Positions 1-6,426 of a DNA stretch of 8,090 nt are shown here, one piece after another (position 1 is the first letter of the stretch; every line of letters starts with the position of its first letter). Below the pieces are notes generated by a model, which was given only the letters and a program-made list of their open reading frames with translations, did no database searches and was not told the DNA's origin. Source of the DNA: Paraglaciecola arctica (GTDB lineage Bacteria; Pseudomonadota; Gammaproteobacteria; Enterobacterales; Alteromonadaceae); assembly GCA_003232445.1 (NCBI GenBank), contig QIJM01000403.1, positions 1-8,090 on the forward strand, read 5' to 3'. The position numbers were made by a program, and so were the translations under genes.

Positions 1-25
1 ACACTTAAGGTAAAACACTAAACTC

Positions 26-1828
26 ATGCGTCCCAATCGTTTTCCCATTAATGATGATACGCCAATAAACTGGCGTATATTTTCCCAACTATGGCCGTAT
101 TTAACAGAATTCAAACTTAGAGTAGGCCTCGCCCTGCTTTGTTTAATTGCCGCCAAAACAGCCAGCATCTATTTGCCATTCATTCTCAAATATACGGTTG
201 ATGAGCTTAATGCAGATCCGTCAGCTAACGCGATTGTACTGGTGCCGTTTGGCTTAGTGGCGGCTTATGGTCTACTGCGTTTGGCTAATGTATTGTTTGG
301 CGAGATAAGAGACACCCTTTTCGGACGCGTTACCGAGCGAGCCATGCGCCGTTTAGGTTTACAAGTATTTCGACACTTACATAATTTAGACTTAGATTTT
401 CATCTCAATCGGCAAACAGGCGGATTATCTAGAGACATAGAACGCGGCACCAGCGGTATCAATTTTTTAATGCGCTTTTTAGTTTTCAACATTGTCCCAA
501 CACTATTTGAAATAACCGTGGTGGTGGGTGTGTTGTTCTACAACTACGGGGTAAGTTTTGCACTGATTATTTTGGTTTCAGTGGTCAGTTATGTAAGCTT
601 TTCGGTCAAAGCAACAGACTGGCGTACTAAGTACGTACGCGAGGTCAATCAAGCCGATTCCAGCAGCAGCTCAAGAGCCATAGACAGCTTGCTTAACTAC
701 GAAACCGTTAAGTATTTTAATAACGAAAACTACGAAGCAAACAGATACGATCATGACTTAGCCAACTGGGAAACGGCAAGGCGAAAGAACCGTTTGTCAT
801 TATTCGCGTTAAACGGCGGTCAGGCGTCAATTATCGCTATCGCTATGACCAGTATGATGGCATTAGCAGCCTATCACGTTGCACAAGGCAACATGACCAT
901 TGGCGACTTTGTATTAATCAACGCCTTCACCATGCAGATATTTATGCCATTAAATTTCTTGGGGTTTGTATACCGAGAAATACGTGGTTCGTTAGCCAAT
1001 ATAGAAAATCTATTTGACCTGTTAGATAAACAGCCAAATGTACCAATAGATGAAAGCGCCAAAGACTTAATAATCAGCCAAGGGAAAATAAGCTTTAACC
1101 AAGTGCAATTTAGTTATCGCCCTGACCGCACTATTTTGCATGATATTAGTTTTGATATCCTACCTGGGCAAAAAGTCGCGGTGGTAGGAGAAAGTGGTTC
1201 AGGCAAATCAACCCTAGTGAAGTTATTATTTAGATTTTACGATACTACAAACGGCAGTATCAGCATCGACGGGCAAAATATCAGTGAGGTCAATCAGCAC
1301 TCATTGCGCAAAGCCATAGGTATCGTTCCTCAAGATACCGTGTTATTCAACGACACTATTTTAGAAAACATTCGTTACGGACGGCCAGATGCGACCGATG
1401 CCGAAGTACAGCAAGCCATCGACTTAGCCCACCTTCGCGGCTTTATCGCGTCACTACCAGATGGTGAGCAAACACCCGTTGGTGAACGCGGCCTTAAGCT
1501 CTCTGGTGGTGAAAAACAACGAGTGGCGATTGCTAGGACTATATTAAAACGTCCACCCATTATGGTATTCGACGAGGCAACTTCCTCCCTCGACAGCCAA
1601 TCAGAACAAGCAATTTTGACTGCACTAAAAGAGATATCACAAGGCCATACTAGCCTCGTGATTGCGCACCGCTTATCGACCATTGTTGATGCCGATAAAA
1701 TTGTGGTGATGGGCAATGGGCGAATATTAGAGCAAGGCAGTCATCGTCAGTTACTCGACTTAAACGGCGCTTATAAAAAGCTTTGGCAAACACAACAACA
1801 TCAACATCATGAGTCAGACATTGGATAA
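26..1828 (+). CDS. Atm1/HMT-type ABC exporter, fused permease-ATPase
   Basis: A 600-residue half-transporter with a membrane domain (about residues 30-330) followed by an ATPase domain (about 350-590), expected to work as an inner-membrane homodimer. Hydrophobic segments lie near 32-55, 70-90, 147-172, 176-194, 265-285 and 290-318. The ATPase has a complete motif set: A-loop Y364, Walker A GESGSGKST (388-396), Q-loop Q436, signature LSGGEKQ (492-498), Walker B IMVFDE (512-517, catalytic E517) and H-loop H548. The sequence NYETVKYFNNE (224-234) is the hallmark of the Atm1/ABCB7/HMT1 group, and an NxxQ pair (N263, Q266) sits where glutathione-contacting residues lie in Novosphingobium Atm1 (from memory). 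Relatives export glutathione conjugates or glutathione-bound metal or sulfur species; the substrate here is inferred from family only. The N-terminus (RPNRFP...TPINW) fits the family, so the ATG at 26 is accepted although no good ribosome site is visible. A small His cluster (HQHH, 592-595) lies at the C-terminus, in the part overlapping the next gene. Confidence 0.93.
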   Translation: MRPNRFPINDDTPINWRIFSQLWPYLTEFKLRVGLALLCLIAAKTASIYLPFILKYTVDELNADPSANAIVLVPFGLVAAYGLLRLANVLFGEIRDTLFGRVTERAMRRLGLQVFRHLHNLDLDFHLNRQTGGLSRDIERGTSGINFLMRFLVFNIVPTLFEITVVVGVLFYNYGVSFALIILVSVVSYVSFSVKATDWRTKYVREVNQADSSSSSRAIDSLLNYETVKYFNNENYEANRYDHDLANWETARRKNRLSLFALNGGQASIIAIAMTSMMALAAYHVAQGNMTIGDFVLINAFTMQIFMPLNFLGFVYREIRGSLANIENLFDLLDKQPNVPIDESAKDLIISQGKISFNQVQFSYRPDRTILHDISFDILPGQKVAVVGESGSGKSTLVKLLFRFYDTTNGSISIDGQNISEVNQHSLRKAIGIVPQDTVLFNDTILENIRYGRPDATDAEVQQAIDLAHLRGFIASLPDGEQTPVGERGLKLSGGEKQRVAIARTILKRPPIMVFDEATSSLDSQSEQAILTALKEISQGHTSLVIAHRLSTIVDADKIVVMGNGRILEQGSHRQLLDLNGAYKKLWQTQQHQHHESDIG

Positions 1829-2036
1829 ACAAGCGCTATTAGACGCAATCAATCAAACTATGCCATTTGGCAAATACGCCGGTAGAAAGTTATTGCACTT
1901 GCCTGAACCTTATTTAGTTTGGTTTAGTAACAAAGGTTTTCCTGAGGGAAAATTGGGACAGCAACTGGCTTTGATGCATGAGGTTAAAGTAAATGGATTA
2001 GAGTCTATGCTGGCACCACTTTTACGAGACGATTAA
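1809..2036 (+). CDS. DUF3820 family protein (QSregVF_b / ExoX C-terminal-like)
   Basis: A 75-residue soluble protein. The core MPFGKYAG (18-25), LP..YLVWF (31-39) and GFPEGKLG (43-50) matches the DUF3820 family, annotated in Pfam as putative quorum-sensing-regulated virulence factor. The same MPFGKYKG/YLxW pattern occurs in the C-terminal domain of exonuclease X, so a nucleic-acid role is possible, but no molecular function is established. The ATG at 1809 lies inside the end of the ABC exporter gene (20-nt overlap) with no Shine-Dalgarno sequence before it, so translation probably depends on ribosomes finishing the exporter. The in-frame ATG at 1860 would remove the N-terminal helix that family members normally have, so it is less likely. 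No signal peptide or membrane segment is seen. Family assignment is firm; function is unknown. Confidence 0.88.
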   Translation: MSQTLDKQALLDAINQTMPFGKYAGRKLLHLPEPYLVWFSNKGFPEGKLGQQLALMHEVKVNGLESMLAPLLRDD

Positions 2037-2317
2037 TGGGTTATCAGCAAACACGAAACCGTGTTAGAGACATTAGTTTTCTAAGCAAACTCGGTTGTGG
2101 GAGAGTGATAATTTCAATACTGGAAATTGATTAGTAGCCGCCTTAATCTTTATTACTTCCTTACACTCACATCCGCGTAGCGTTATTCTACGTCTAAATA
2201 GGTTTACACTTCGGCAAAATAGTAAAGAATGAGAACCCACATCGATTGTTTCTTGCCCTCAATTTATGCCTGGTTTATTGTACTTATACCAATCCATCCT
2301 AACAATTAGCGTATGTT
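2037..2317. other. Intergenic stretch with weak hairpins, no gene
   Basis: This 281-nt gap holds a perfect 6-bp hairpin (AACACG, loop AAAC, CGTGTT, 2050-2065) just after the DUF3820 stop. It lacks a following T-run, so it is at best a weak terminator. A second small hairpin (CGTAG, 7-nt loop, CTACG) lies at 2176-2192. The bases TTATACCAAT at 2284-2293 resemble the end of dispersed repeats that I recall from Alteromonadales genomes, but only one copy is present in the window. A loose promoter-like pair (TTGCCC 2253-2258 and TATTGT 2276-2281, 17-nt spacing) could serve the downstream isomerase. None of these is strong. Confidence 0.35.
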
Positions 2318-3169
2318 ATGAAATATTCAATTGTTTTAGTTTTACTCTATTTACTCGTTAGCCAGTACAGCTTTGCTCAAGCTAAGTGGCGAACACCTGT
2401 ATCGGATAATCTTGTTTATCTTGAGCTTGAAACCGGTACTGTGATCATCGAACTTGCCCCTTTTATGACTCCCAAACATGTCGCAAGATTTAAAAACTTG
2501 GTAGCAGAAGGGTTTTACGACGGTTTAGACTTTTATCGAGTGATTGATGGTTTTGTTGCACAAGCCGGTGATTTTTCAGAAAAAAAACCAAGCAAAAATA
2601 AAGCACTATTAAATGCTGAGTTTAACCGCCCTACTCCAACAAAATCAGACTTTATGTTGGTACAGTCACCAGACTTTATTGCCCCACAAACTGGTTATTT
2701 ACATGGTTTCGCTGCGGGGCGTGATCCTAACGCTAAGCAAGAATGGCTTTTACATTGTCCCGGTGCAGTGGCTTTTGCCAGAGATGTAGATGCAAATTCA
2801 GCAAGTACCGAATTTTATATAGTGATAGGGCAAGCGACCCGCCACCTTGACAGAAATATGAGCACAATTGGCCGCGTAATTTATGGCATGCCAGCCGTTC
2901 AGGCGCTCAATCGCGCCAATATGAATAACGCCAGCGGTGTCATCGAAGACACCACTAAACGCAGCAAAATACTCTGGGCAAAACTGGCTAAGGATGTCAG
3001 TCCGCAAAACCAGCTAAAGATTCAAATCCAAGAGCAAAACTCAGACCAAGTGACCCAGCGTTTAACCAGTGCGAAAACATTAGACAACGAGTTCTTTCAT
3101 TTTAAAGGCAATGGCAATTTAGATGTCTGTTATTACCAGTTGAAAACTCGATTGGTGGACTTACCTTAA
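2318..3169 (+). CDS. Periplasmic cyclophilin-type peptidyl-prolyl isomerase
   Basis: A 283-residue protein with a Sec signal peptide (hydrophobic residues 5-19, AxA at 20-22, predicted cut before K23), so it acts in the periplasm, where cyclophilins catalyse cis-trans isomerisation of proline bonds. The cyclophilin core begins near residue 28. FYRVIDGFVAQAGDF (72-86) supplies R74, F79 and Q82, with the same spacing as the catalytic R55, F60 and Q63 of human cyclophilin A. TEFYI (164-168) matches the QFFI strand. The LHC motif (145-147), the HLDRN segment in place of WLDG (H176 at the Trp position) and about 35 extra residues after the GDF motif resemble a divergent proteobacterial cyclophilin subgroup. 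About 65 residues after the core form a C-terminal extension of unknown role. Two Cys (147, 271) would remain in the mature protein. The start is fixed by the signal peptide; no clear Shine-Dalgarno precedes it. The gene may be monocistronic. Confidence 0.9.
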   Translation: MKYSIVLVLLYLLVSQYSFAQAKWRTPVSDNLVYLELETGTVIIELAPFMTPKHVARFKNLVAEGFYDGLDFYRVIDGFVAQAGDFSEKKPSKNKALLNAEFNRPTPTKSDFMLVQSPDFIAPQTGYLHGFAAGRDPNAKQEWLLHCPGAVAFARDVDANSASTEFYIVIGQATRHLDRNMSTIGRVIYGMPAVQALNRANMNNASGVIEDTTKRSKILWAKLAKDVSPQNQLKIQIQEQNSDQVTQRLTSAKTLDNEFFHFKGNGNLDVCYYQLKTRLVDLP

Positions 3170-3263
3170 GGGCAATAATCACAGCATCAATTAAAGTAAT
3201 ACGATTGAAGATAGTCACTTAATTCACTCCTAACCGTATGCACACAAATAGGCAGAAAAAATA

Positions 3264-3307
3264 ATGTCAGGAATTTGCCTAGCTCACAATTCATAGATTA
3301 CTGACAT
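3264..3307. repeat. 7-bp inverted repeat ATGTCAG/CTGACAT with nearby echoes
   Basis: ATGTCAG at 3264-3270 is mirrored by CTGACAT at 3301-3307. A further CTGAC (3373-3377) and GTCAG (3386-3390) form a second, closer pair (8-nt loop). TAGGCA at 3249-3254 and again at 3315-3320 can each pair with TGCCTA at 3276-3281, giving alternatives that cross the main stem. The cluster lies between the isomerase stop and the metallopeptidase leader frame. It could be a regulator site or a folded leader RNA, or chance in AT-rich DNA. Confidence 0.3.
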
Positions 3308-3364
3308 GTAAATGTAGGCAACTTAAGAAAATACAAGCAATAGAGTTTAGCTTAATCAGGTCTT

Positions 3365-3370
3365 TATAAT
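3365..3370 (+). promoter_or_regulatory. Candidate -10 box (TATAAT) for leader frame and metallopeptidase
   Basis: A perfect TATAAT hexamer. Transcription would begin near 3377, leaving about 30 nt before the leader ATG at 3408 and including the AAGGA ribosome site at 3398-3402. No good -35 hexamer is seen 16-18 nt upstream, so an activator or another element would be needed. The competing candidate at 3384-3412 has better paired hexamers but would start transcription after the leader's ribosome site. Confidence 0.4.
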
Positions 3371-3383
3371 GACTGACTTGAAT

Positions 3384-3412
3384 TTGTCAGGCTTATTAAG
3401 GAAAAGTATGAT
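3384..3412 (+). promoter_or_regulatory. Alternative sigma-70-like promoter (TTGTCA-17-TATGAT)
   Basis: TTGTCA (3384-3389) and TATGAT (3407-3412) are separated by 17 nt, and each matches the consensus at 5 of 6 positions. Transcription would start near 3419. That would omit the AAGGA site and the leader ATG and leave the peptidase start at 3461 with a leader of about 42 nt. The -35 hexamer overlaps one GTCAG arm of the local inverted repeats. Which promoter is used cannot be decided from sequence. Confidence 0.4.
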
Positions 3413-3461
3413 TATACCCTACCGATGTCCACTCAAATACCTTACGTCTATAACCCAATAA
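3408..3461 (+). CDS. Putative 17-codon leader peptide
   Basis: A short open frame encoding MIIPYRCPLKYLTSITQ. It has a good Shine-Dalgarno sequence (AAGGA, 3398-3402, 5 nt before its ATG), better than anything before the longer downstream frame. Its TAA stop (3459-3461) shares one base with an ATG at 3461 (TAATG), a classic arrangement for translational coupling. That ATG gives the downstream metallopeptidase a normal-length signal peptide. The peptide has no recognised family and no run of one amino acid that would suggest attenuation. It may be a coupling device or a chance frame; conservation in relatives would decide. Confidence 0.42.
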   Translation: MIIPYRCPLKYLTSITQ

Positions 3462-4282
3462 TGACGTATTCACTCATATCGAAAACGCTCAAACTAAGCA
3501 TCTGTATTTTGTTCGTGATCCCCTTGTTTCGAGTGATGGCTGTGACAGAAAATCAATTTAGAGTACATGGGCTGTCTGCCTTTAAAGGCGAACAGGTCGA
3601 GATGCTGGAAAGCTGGCTAACCCAAGGAGTAAATGCAACACGAGCCACCTTAGGCATTTACCCAACACCGATTGCATTGCACCTCTACCCCAGAAAGTCC
3701 AATCAACCTGTGCCTTGGGCTTATACAAGACGAGATGGAAAAGGCAGCGTACATTTTCATGTAGACGCTCGTTTTGGTATCACAAAATTTGTCAATGACT
3801 GGACCGTGTATCATGAACTGGCACACATGGCACTACCCTATTTAGGCTCAGAATACAGATGGTTTTCAGAAGGTTTTGCCAGCTTTATGCAATATCAGAT
3901 TATGGCACAAGCGGATGTGTTAAAAGGGACATTAGACGAACGTTACCAAGCAAAAATTTCACCCCACTTGCGTTGGTTTAATAGTGACTTAACCGCCGCA
4001 TCAATTGCCAGACGTTTAATGGACAACAAGCAATACCCAGCCGCCTATTGGGGTGGTGCTTACTTTTTTGTATATGCGGATCAGTTATTGATTCAAAAGC
4101 ATAATACCACTTTGACTGAGCTTATTACCCACTATCAAGACTGCTGCCGCACAAAGGATAACAACTTAGCTGATGTAGTTGCTTCCCTCGACGGCATCTT
4201 AGATGACGAGCTATTTAGCCGTTTATTAAAACGATATGAAAGCGTCCCTGCTCGTAAGTTGTATTCAGAAAATTTTGAGTGA
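3461..4282 (+). CDS. Secreted gluzincin metallopeptidase, compact M61-like
   Basis: Numbered from the ATG at 3461, this is a 273-residue protein. An N-terminal signal peptide has a basic start, hydrophobic residues 11-22 and a likely cut near VMA (25-27). The zinc site is HELAH (118-122) with the third ligand probably E137 in WFSEGFA (134-140), the gluzincin arrangement. The following region, with YWGGAYFFVYADQLL and then LADVVASLDG, resembles the end of M61 (glycyl aminopeptidase) catalytic domains (YxxG...D, then a domain with the pattern DV..L). Full M61 enzymes are near 600 residues with an N-terminal beta domain and PDZ domain, both absent here, so Peptidase_MA-like is a safer label. The substrate is unknown. 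The frame extends upstream to an ATG at 3425, but that start has no ribosome site and would give an overlong signal n-region. The start at 3461 overlaps the leader stop. No terminator hairpin is visible in the 87 nt before the convergent DUF885 gene. Confidence 0.8.
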   Translation: MTYSLISKTLKLSICILFVIPLFRVMAVTENQFRVHGLSAFKGEQVEMLESWLTQGVNATRATLGIYPTPIALHLYPRKSNQPVPWAYTRRDGKGSVHFHVDARFGITKFVNDWTVYHELAHMALPYLGSEYRWFSEGFASFMQYQIMAQADVLKGTLDERYQAKISPHLRWFNSDLTAASIARRLMDNKQYPAAYWGGAYFFVYADQLLIQKHNTTLTELITHYQDCCRTKDNNLADVVASLDGILDDELFSRLLKRYESVPARKLYSENFE

Positions 4283-4369
4283 GACTAGGACTATTCCAAT
4301 CAACCCCATAGCTTGTTCCTTAGATAAATTCGACCGCCAAACTTCCTTATTTAACAGTCACATCTTAAG

Positions 4370-6193
4370 TTAGCTTTTTTGCTGTTCAATCCATCTATCT
4401 ATTTTTGCCTCAAGAATAGGCATAGGCAAGGCACCATCAATTAACACTTGAGTATGAAACTTCTTCACATCAAACTTATCGCCTAGTATCTGCTGTGCTT
4501 TATTTCTGAGCATTCGGATATGTCGTTGGCCCACTTTGTAACTCACAGCTTGCCCGCCTATGGCGATATAACGCTCTACCTCAGCCTCTATATCTGATGG
4601 CGCAAGAGACGAGTTATCTATCATAAAATCAATCGCTTGTTGGCGTGTCCAACCAAATGCGTGTAAACCTGTATCCACCACCAAACGCATGGCGCGTAGC
4701 TGCTCATCTGATAAACGGCCATACCACATGTAAGGGTCGGTAAATAAGCCCATTTCTTTGCCTAAACTCTCGGCGTACAACGCCCATCCCTCTGCAAACA
4801 CTGTGTAACCACCAAATTTACGAAAATCTGGCAAGCTTTCTACTTCTTGTTGAATGGCAATTTGGAAATGGTGGCCGGGTGCGGCTTCATGAACACTTAA
4901 GGTTTCTATCAAGTATTTGGGCTGTGCTTTTAAGTTGTAAGCATTGATATAAAATATGCCTGGCCTAGAGCCATCTGGTGCTGGGCTCTGATAACTTGCA
5001 CCTGCAGAGGATGCAGCACGAAATGCTTCTACTGCCCTAACTTCGTAATCAGCTTTTGGGAATACCTCAAACAACAAGGGTATACGGCTATCAATTTTTT
5101 CTTTTACTTGGGTATAACCATCAATTAAGGCTTGCTCTGACTCAAAGAAAAATTGCTCATCTGTGCGCAAAAATTCAAAAAAGGCTGGTAAGTCACCTTC
5201 AAACCCAACTGTTTCTTTAACCTTAGTCATTTCAGCTAGAATACGTGCTACTTCTTGTTGGCCAAAAGCATGAATTTCTTCTGCGGTTAGCGGTAAGGTT
5301 GTATTGGTTTCGATGCGGAATTCATACCATGCTTTGCCGTTAGGCAAGTCTGCTAAACCAAATGTGTCTCGACCTTTTGCTAGGTAAACCTCAGACATAA
5401 ATTTGTGTACACGACTATAGGCCGGGATGATGACATTTTTTATACTGTCGATATAAGCACTTTTTATGCTTGTTTTTTCAGGATCTGAAATAGCTTCATT
5501 GTCTTGCAATTTTTCCAAAGGACCATAAAAAACACTTTGAGTCACATCTTCCAAGATATGTACTTGTAACTGAGGCAATACTTTTTCAATCAATGGCTTA
5601 GGCAATACTACCGATTGTTCAATACCTTCTTGCATGGCCACTATCACGCTGTCCATATAAATCGCAAAACCATCAGCTCTCTGGATAAAGTTACGATAGT
5701 CCTGCGCTGTATTAAATGGTTGCGCACTTTGGCCAGAACCAAGAGAGGCGAAAGTAGTATGTGCACCACCCATCTGATGGATAGGAATAAGATGACTCGG
5801 AAATTTGCGACCTTTAATGTCCAGCTCCCTGGCACTCAAAAATATCTGGTAACTTAATAAGTCCTGCCCGCTAAATGCCGATGTATCAATCATCATCACC
5901 TCAGCAAAATATTTCTCTTCGAAAGCTAAGGCCTTAGCAATATTTTCTTTATTAATCGGCAAACTGAAGCGATCATTGTATTGATTGACCCCAACATAGG
6001 TCGCATAAATAGGATTCATCTGCATACTTTCGTCAAAATACGCTTGATACAACGCCTTAGCTTTTGCAGACTCTGATGCTATTTCTGCAACACTCTCCTC
6101 TTTAACCAGTTCAACTTGTGGTGTACTTGGCTGACTACAACCAGCTAACCCAAGTGAAAAAGCGACGGCAAGGACAAGATGTTTTTTATTCAT
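4370..6193 (-). CDS. DUF885 family lipoprotein, putative metallopeptidase
   Basis: A 607-residue protein with a lipoprotein signal: hydrophobic residues 6-16 and lipobox LAGC with C19 as the lipidated residue. Ser at +2 favours outer-membrane sorting. The body (about 45-600) matches DUF885 (PF05960), mostly helical. The family motif HEAAPGHH (435-442) and the downstream FAEGWALYAE (466-475, E468) resemble a metal site of the HE...H plus E type, so members are widely regarded as predicted metallopeptidases. Direct biochemical evidence is sparse and the substrate is unknown. Length is normal for the family and the reading frame is intact. The ATG at 6193 is preceded on its strand by an AGAG-rich weak ribosome site, and the lipobox position supports this start. 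It is transcribed away from ansA across a 233-nt divergent gap and toward the 3461-4282 peptidase. A role in trimming peptides at the cell surface is inference. Confidence 0.9.
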   Translation of the reverse strand: MNKKHLVLAVAFSLGLAGCSQPSTPQVELVKEESVAEIASESAKAKALYQAYFDESMQMNPIYATYVGVNQYNDRFSLPINKENIAKALAFEEKYFAEVMMIDTSAFSGQDLLSYQIFLSARELDIKGRKFPSHLIPIHQMGGAHTTFASLGSGQSAQPFNTAQDYRNFIQRADGFAIYMDSVIVAMQEGIEQSVVLPKPLIEKVLPQLQVHILEDVTQSVFYGPLEKLQDNEAISDPEKTSIKSAYIDSIKNVIIPAYSRVHKFMSEVYLAKGRDTFGLADLPNGKAWYEFRIETNTTLPLTAEEIHAFGQQEVARILAEMTKVKETVGFEGDLPAFFEFLRTDEQFFFESEQALIDGYTQVKEKIDSRIPLLFEVFPKADYEVRAVEAFRAASSAGASYQSPAPDGSRPGIFYINAYNLKAQPKYLIETLSVHEAAPGHHFQIAIQQEVESLPDFRKFGGYTVFAEGWALYAESLGKEMGLFTDPYMWYGRLSDEQLRAMRLVVDTGLHAFGWTRQQAIDFMIDNSSLAPSDIEAEVERYIAIGGQAVSYKVGQRHIRMLRNKAQQILGDKFDVKKFHTQVLIDGALPMPILEAKIDRWIEQQKS

Positions 6194-6273
6194 GAGTAAC
6201 TCTCTTTATTCGATCTTAATTTTAGAATTTATTATTGCTGCAACCATCAACATTCTACGTTATTGCAAACTTT

Positions 6274-6293
6274 TTATTAGGTAATAATTGACA
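6274..6293 (+). promoter_or_regulatory. AT-rich dyad abutting a TTGACA hexamer in the divergent gap
   Basis: The palindrome TTATTAGGTAATAA (6-bp arms, 2-nt centre, 6274-6287) is directly followed by a perfect -35 hexamer TTGACA (6288-6293) pointing toward ansA. No convincing -10 box lies 16-18 nt downstream, so this is not a complete promoter by eye. The dyad could be an operator for either divergent gene, or chance in AT-rich DNA. Just before the ansA ATG the leader is A-rich (AAGAATAAGAATAAG, 6404-6418) with only a weak ribosome site. Confidence 0.3.
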
Positions 6294-6426
6294 CTCGATT
6301 GAGCAAAGTAAGTTTCTTCTTTAATCATATTTGTAAATCAGTCTTTCGATCTCTAATTTAATGGAATTATTGGTTAATTTCGAGAACAAGCGTTACAGTA
6401 GTCAAGAATAAGAATAAGATCGAGTT

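Noticed and set aside
1375..1832. Minus-strand open frames inside the ABC exporter gene
   Set aside because: They lie opposite the conserved ATPase domain and have no recognisable domain or ribosome site. They are antisense shadows.
2284..2293. Remnant of a dispersed Alteromonadales repeat (TTATACCAAT)
   Set aside because: Only a single 10-base match from memory and no second copy or inverted partner in the window. Too weak to call.
2229..2309. A 26-codon hydrophobic open frame ending 8 nt before the isomerase start
   Set aside because: It has no convincing ribosome site and does not overlap the isomerase ATG. It is more likely a chance frame in AT-rich DNA.
3425..3460. ATG at 3425 as the metallopeptidase start
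   Set aside because: There is no ribosome site near it, and it would add 12 residues before an otherwise normal signal peptide. The ATG at 3461 overlapping the leader stop fits better, though not proven.
5615..5857. Open frames overlapping the DUF885 gene on the plus strand and in another minus frame
   Set aside because: They sit within an intact, well-recognised family protein and show no independent features.
3950..6193. The convergent metallopeptidase and DUF885 lipoprotein as a toxin or defence pair
   Set aside because: Both look like general secreted peptidases, are in opposite orientation, and have no immunity-like partner or mobile-element context.
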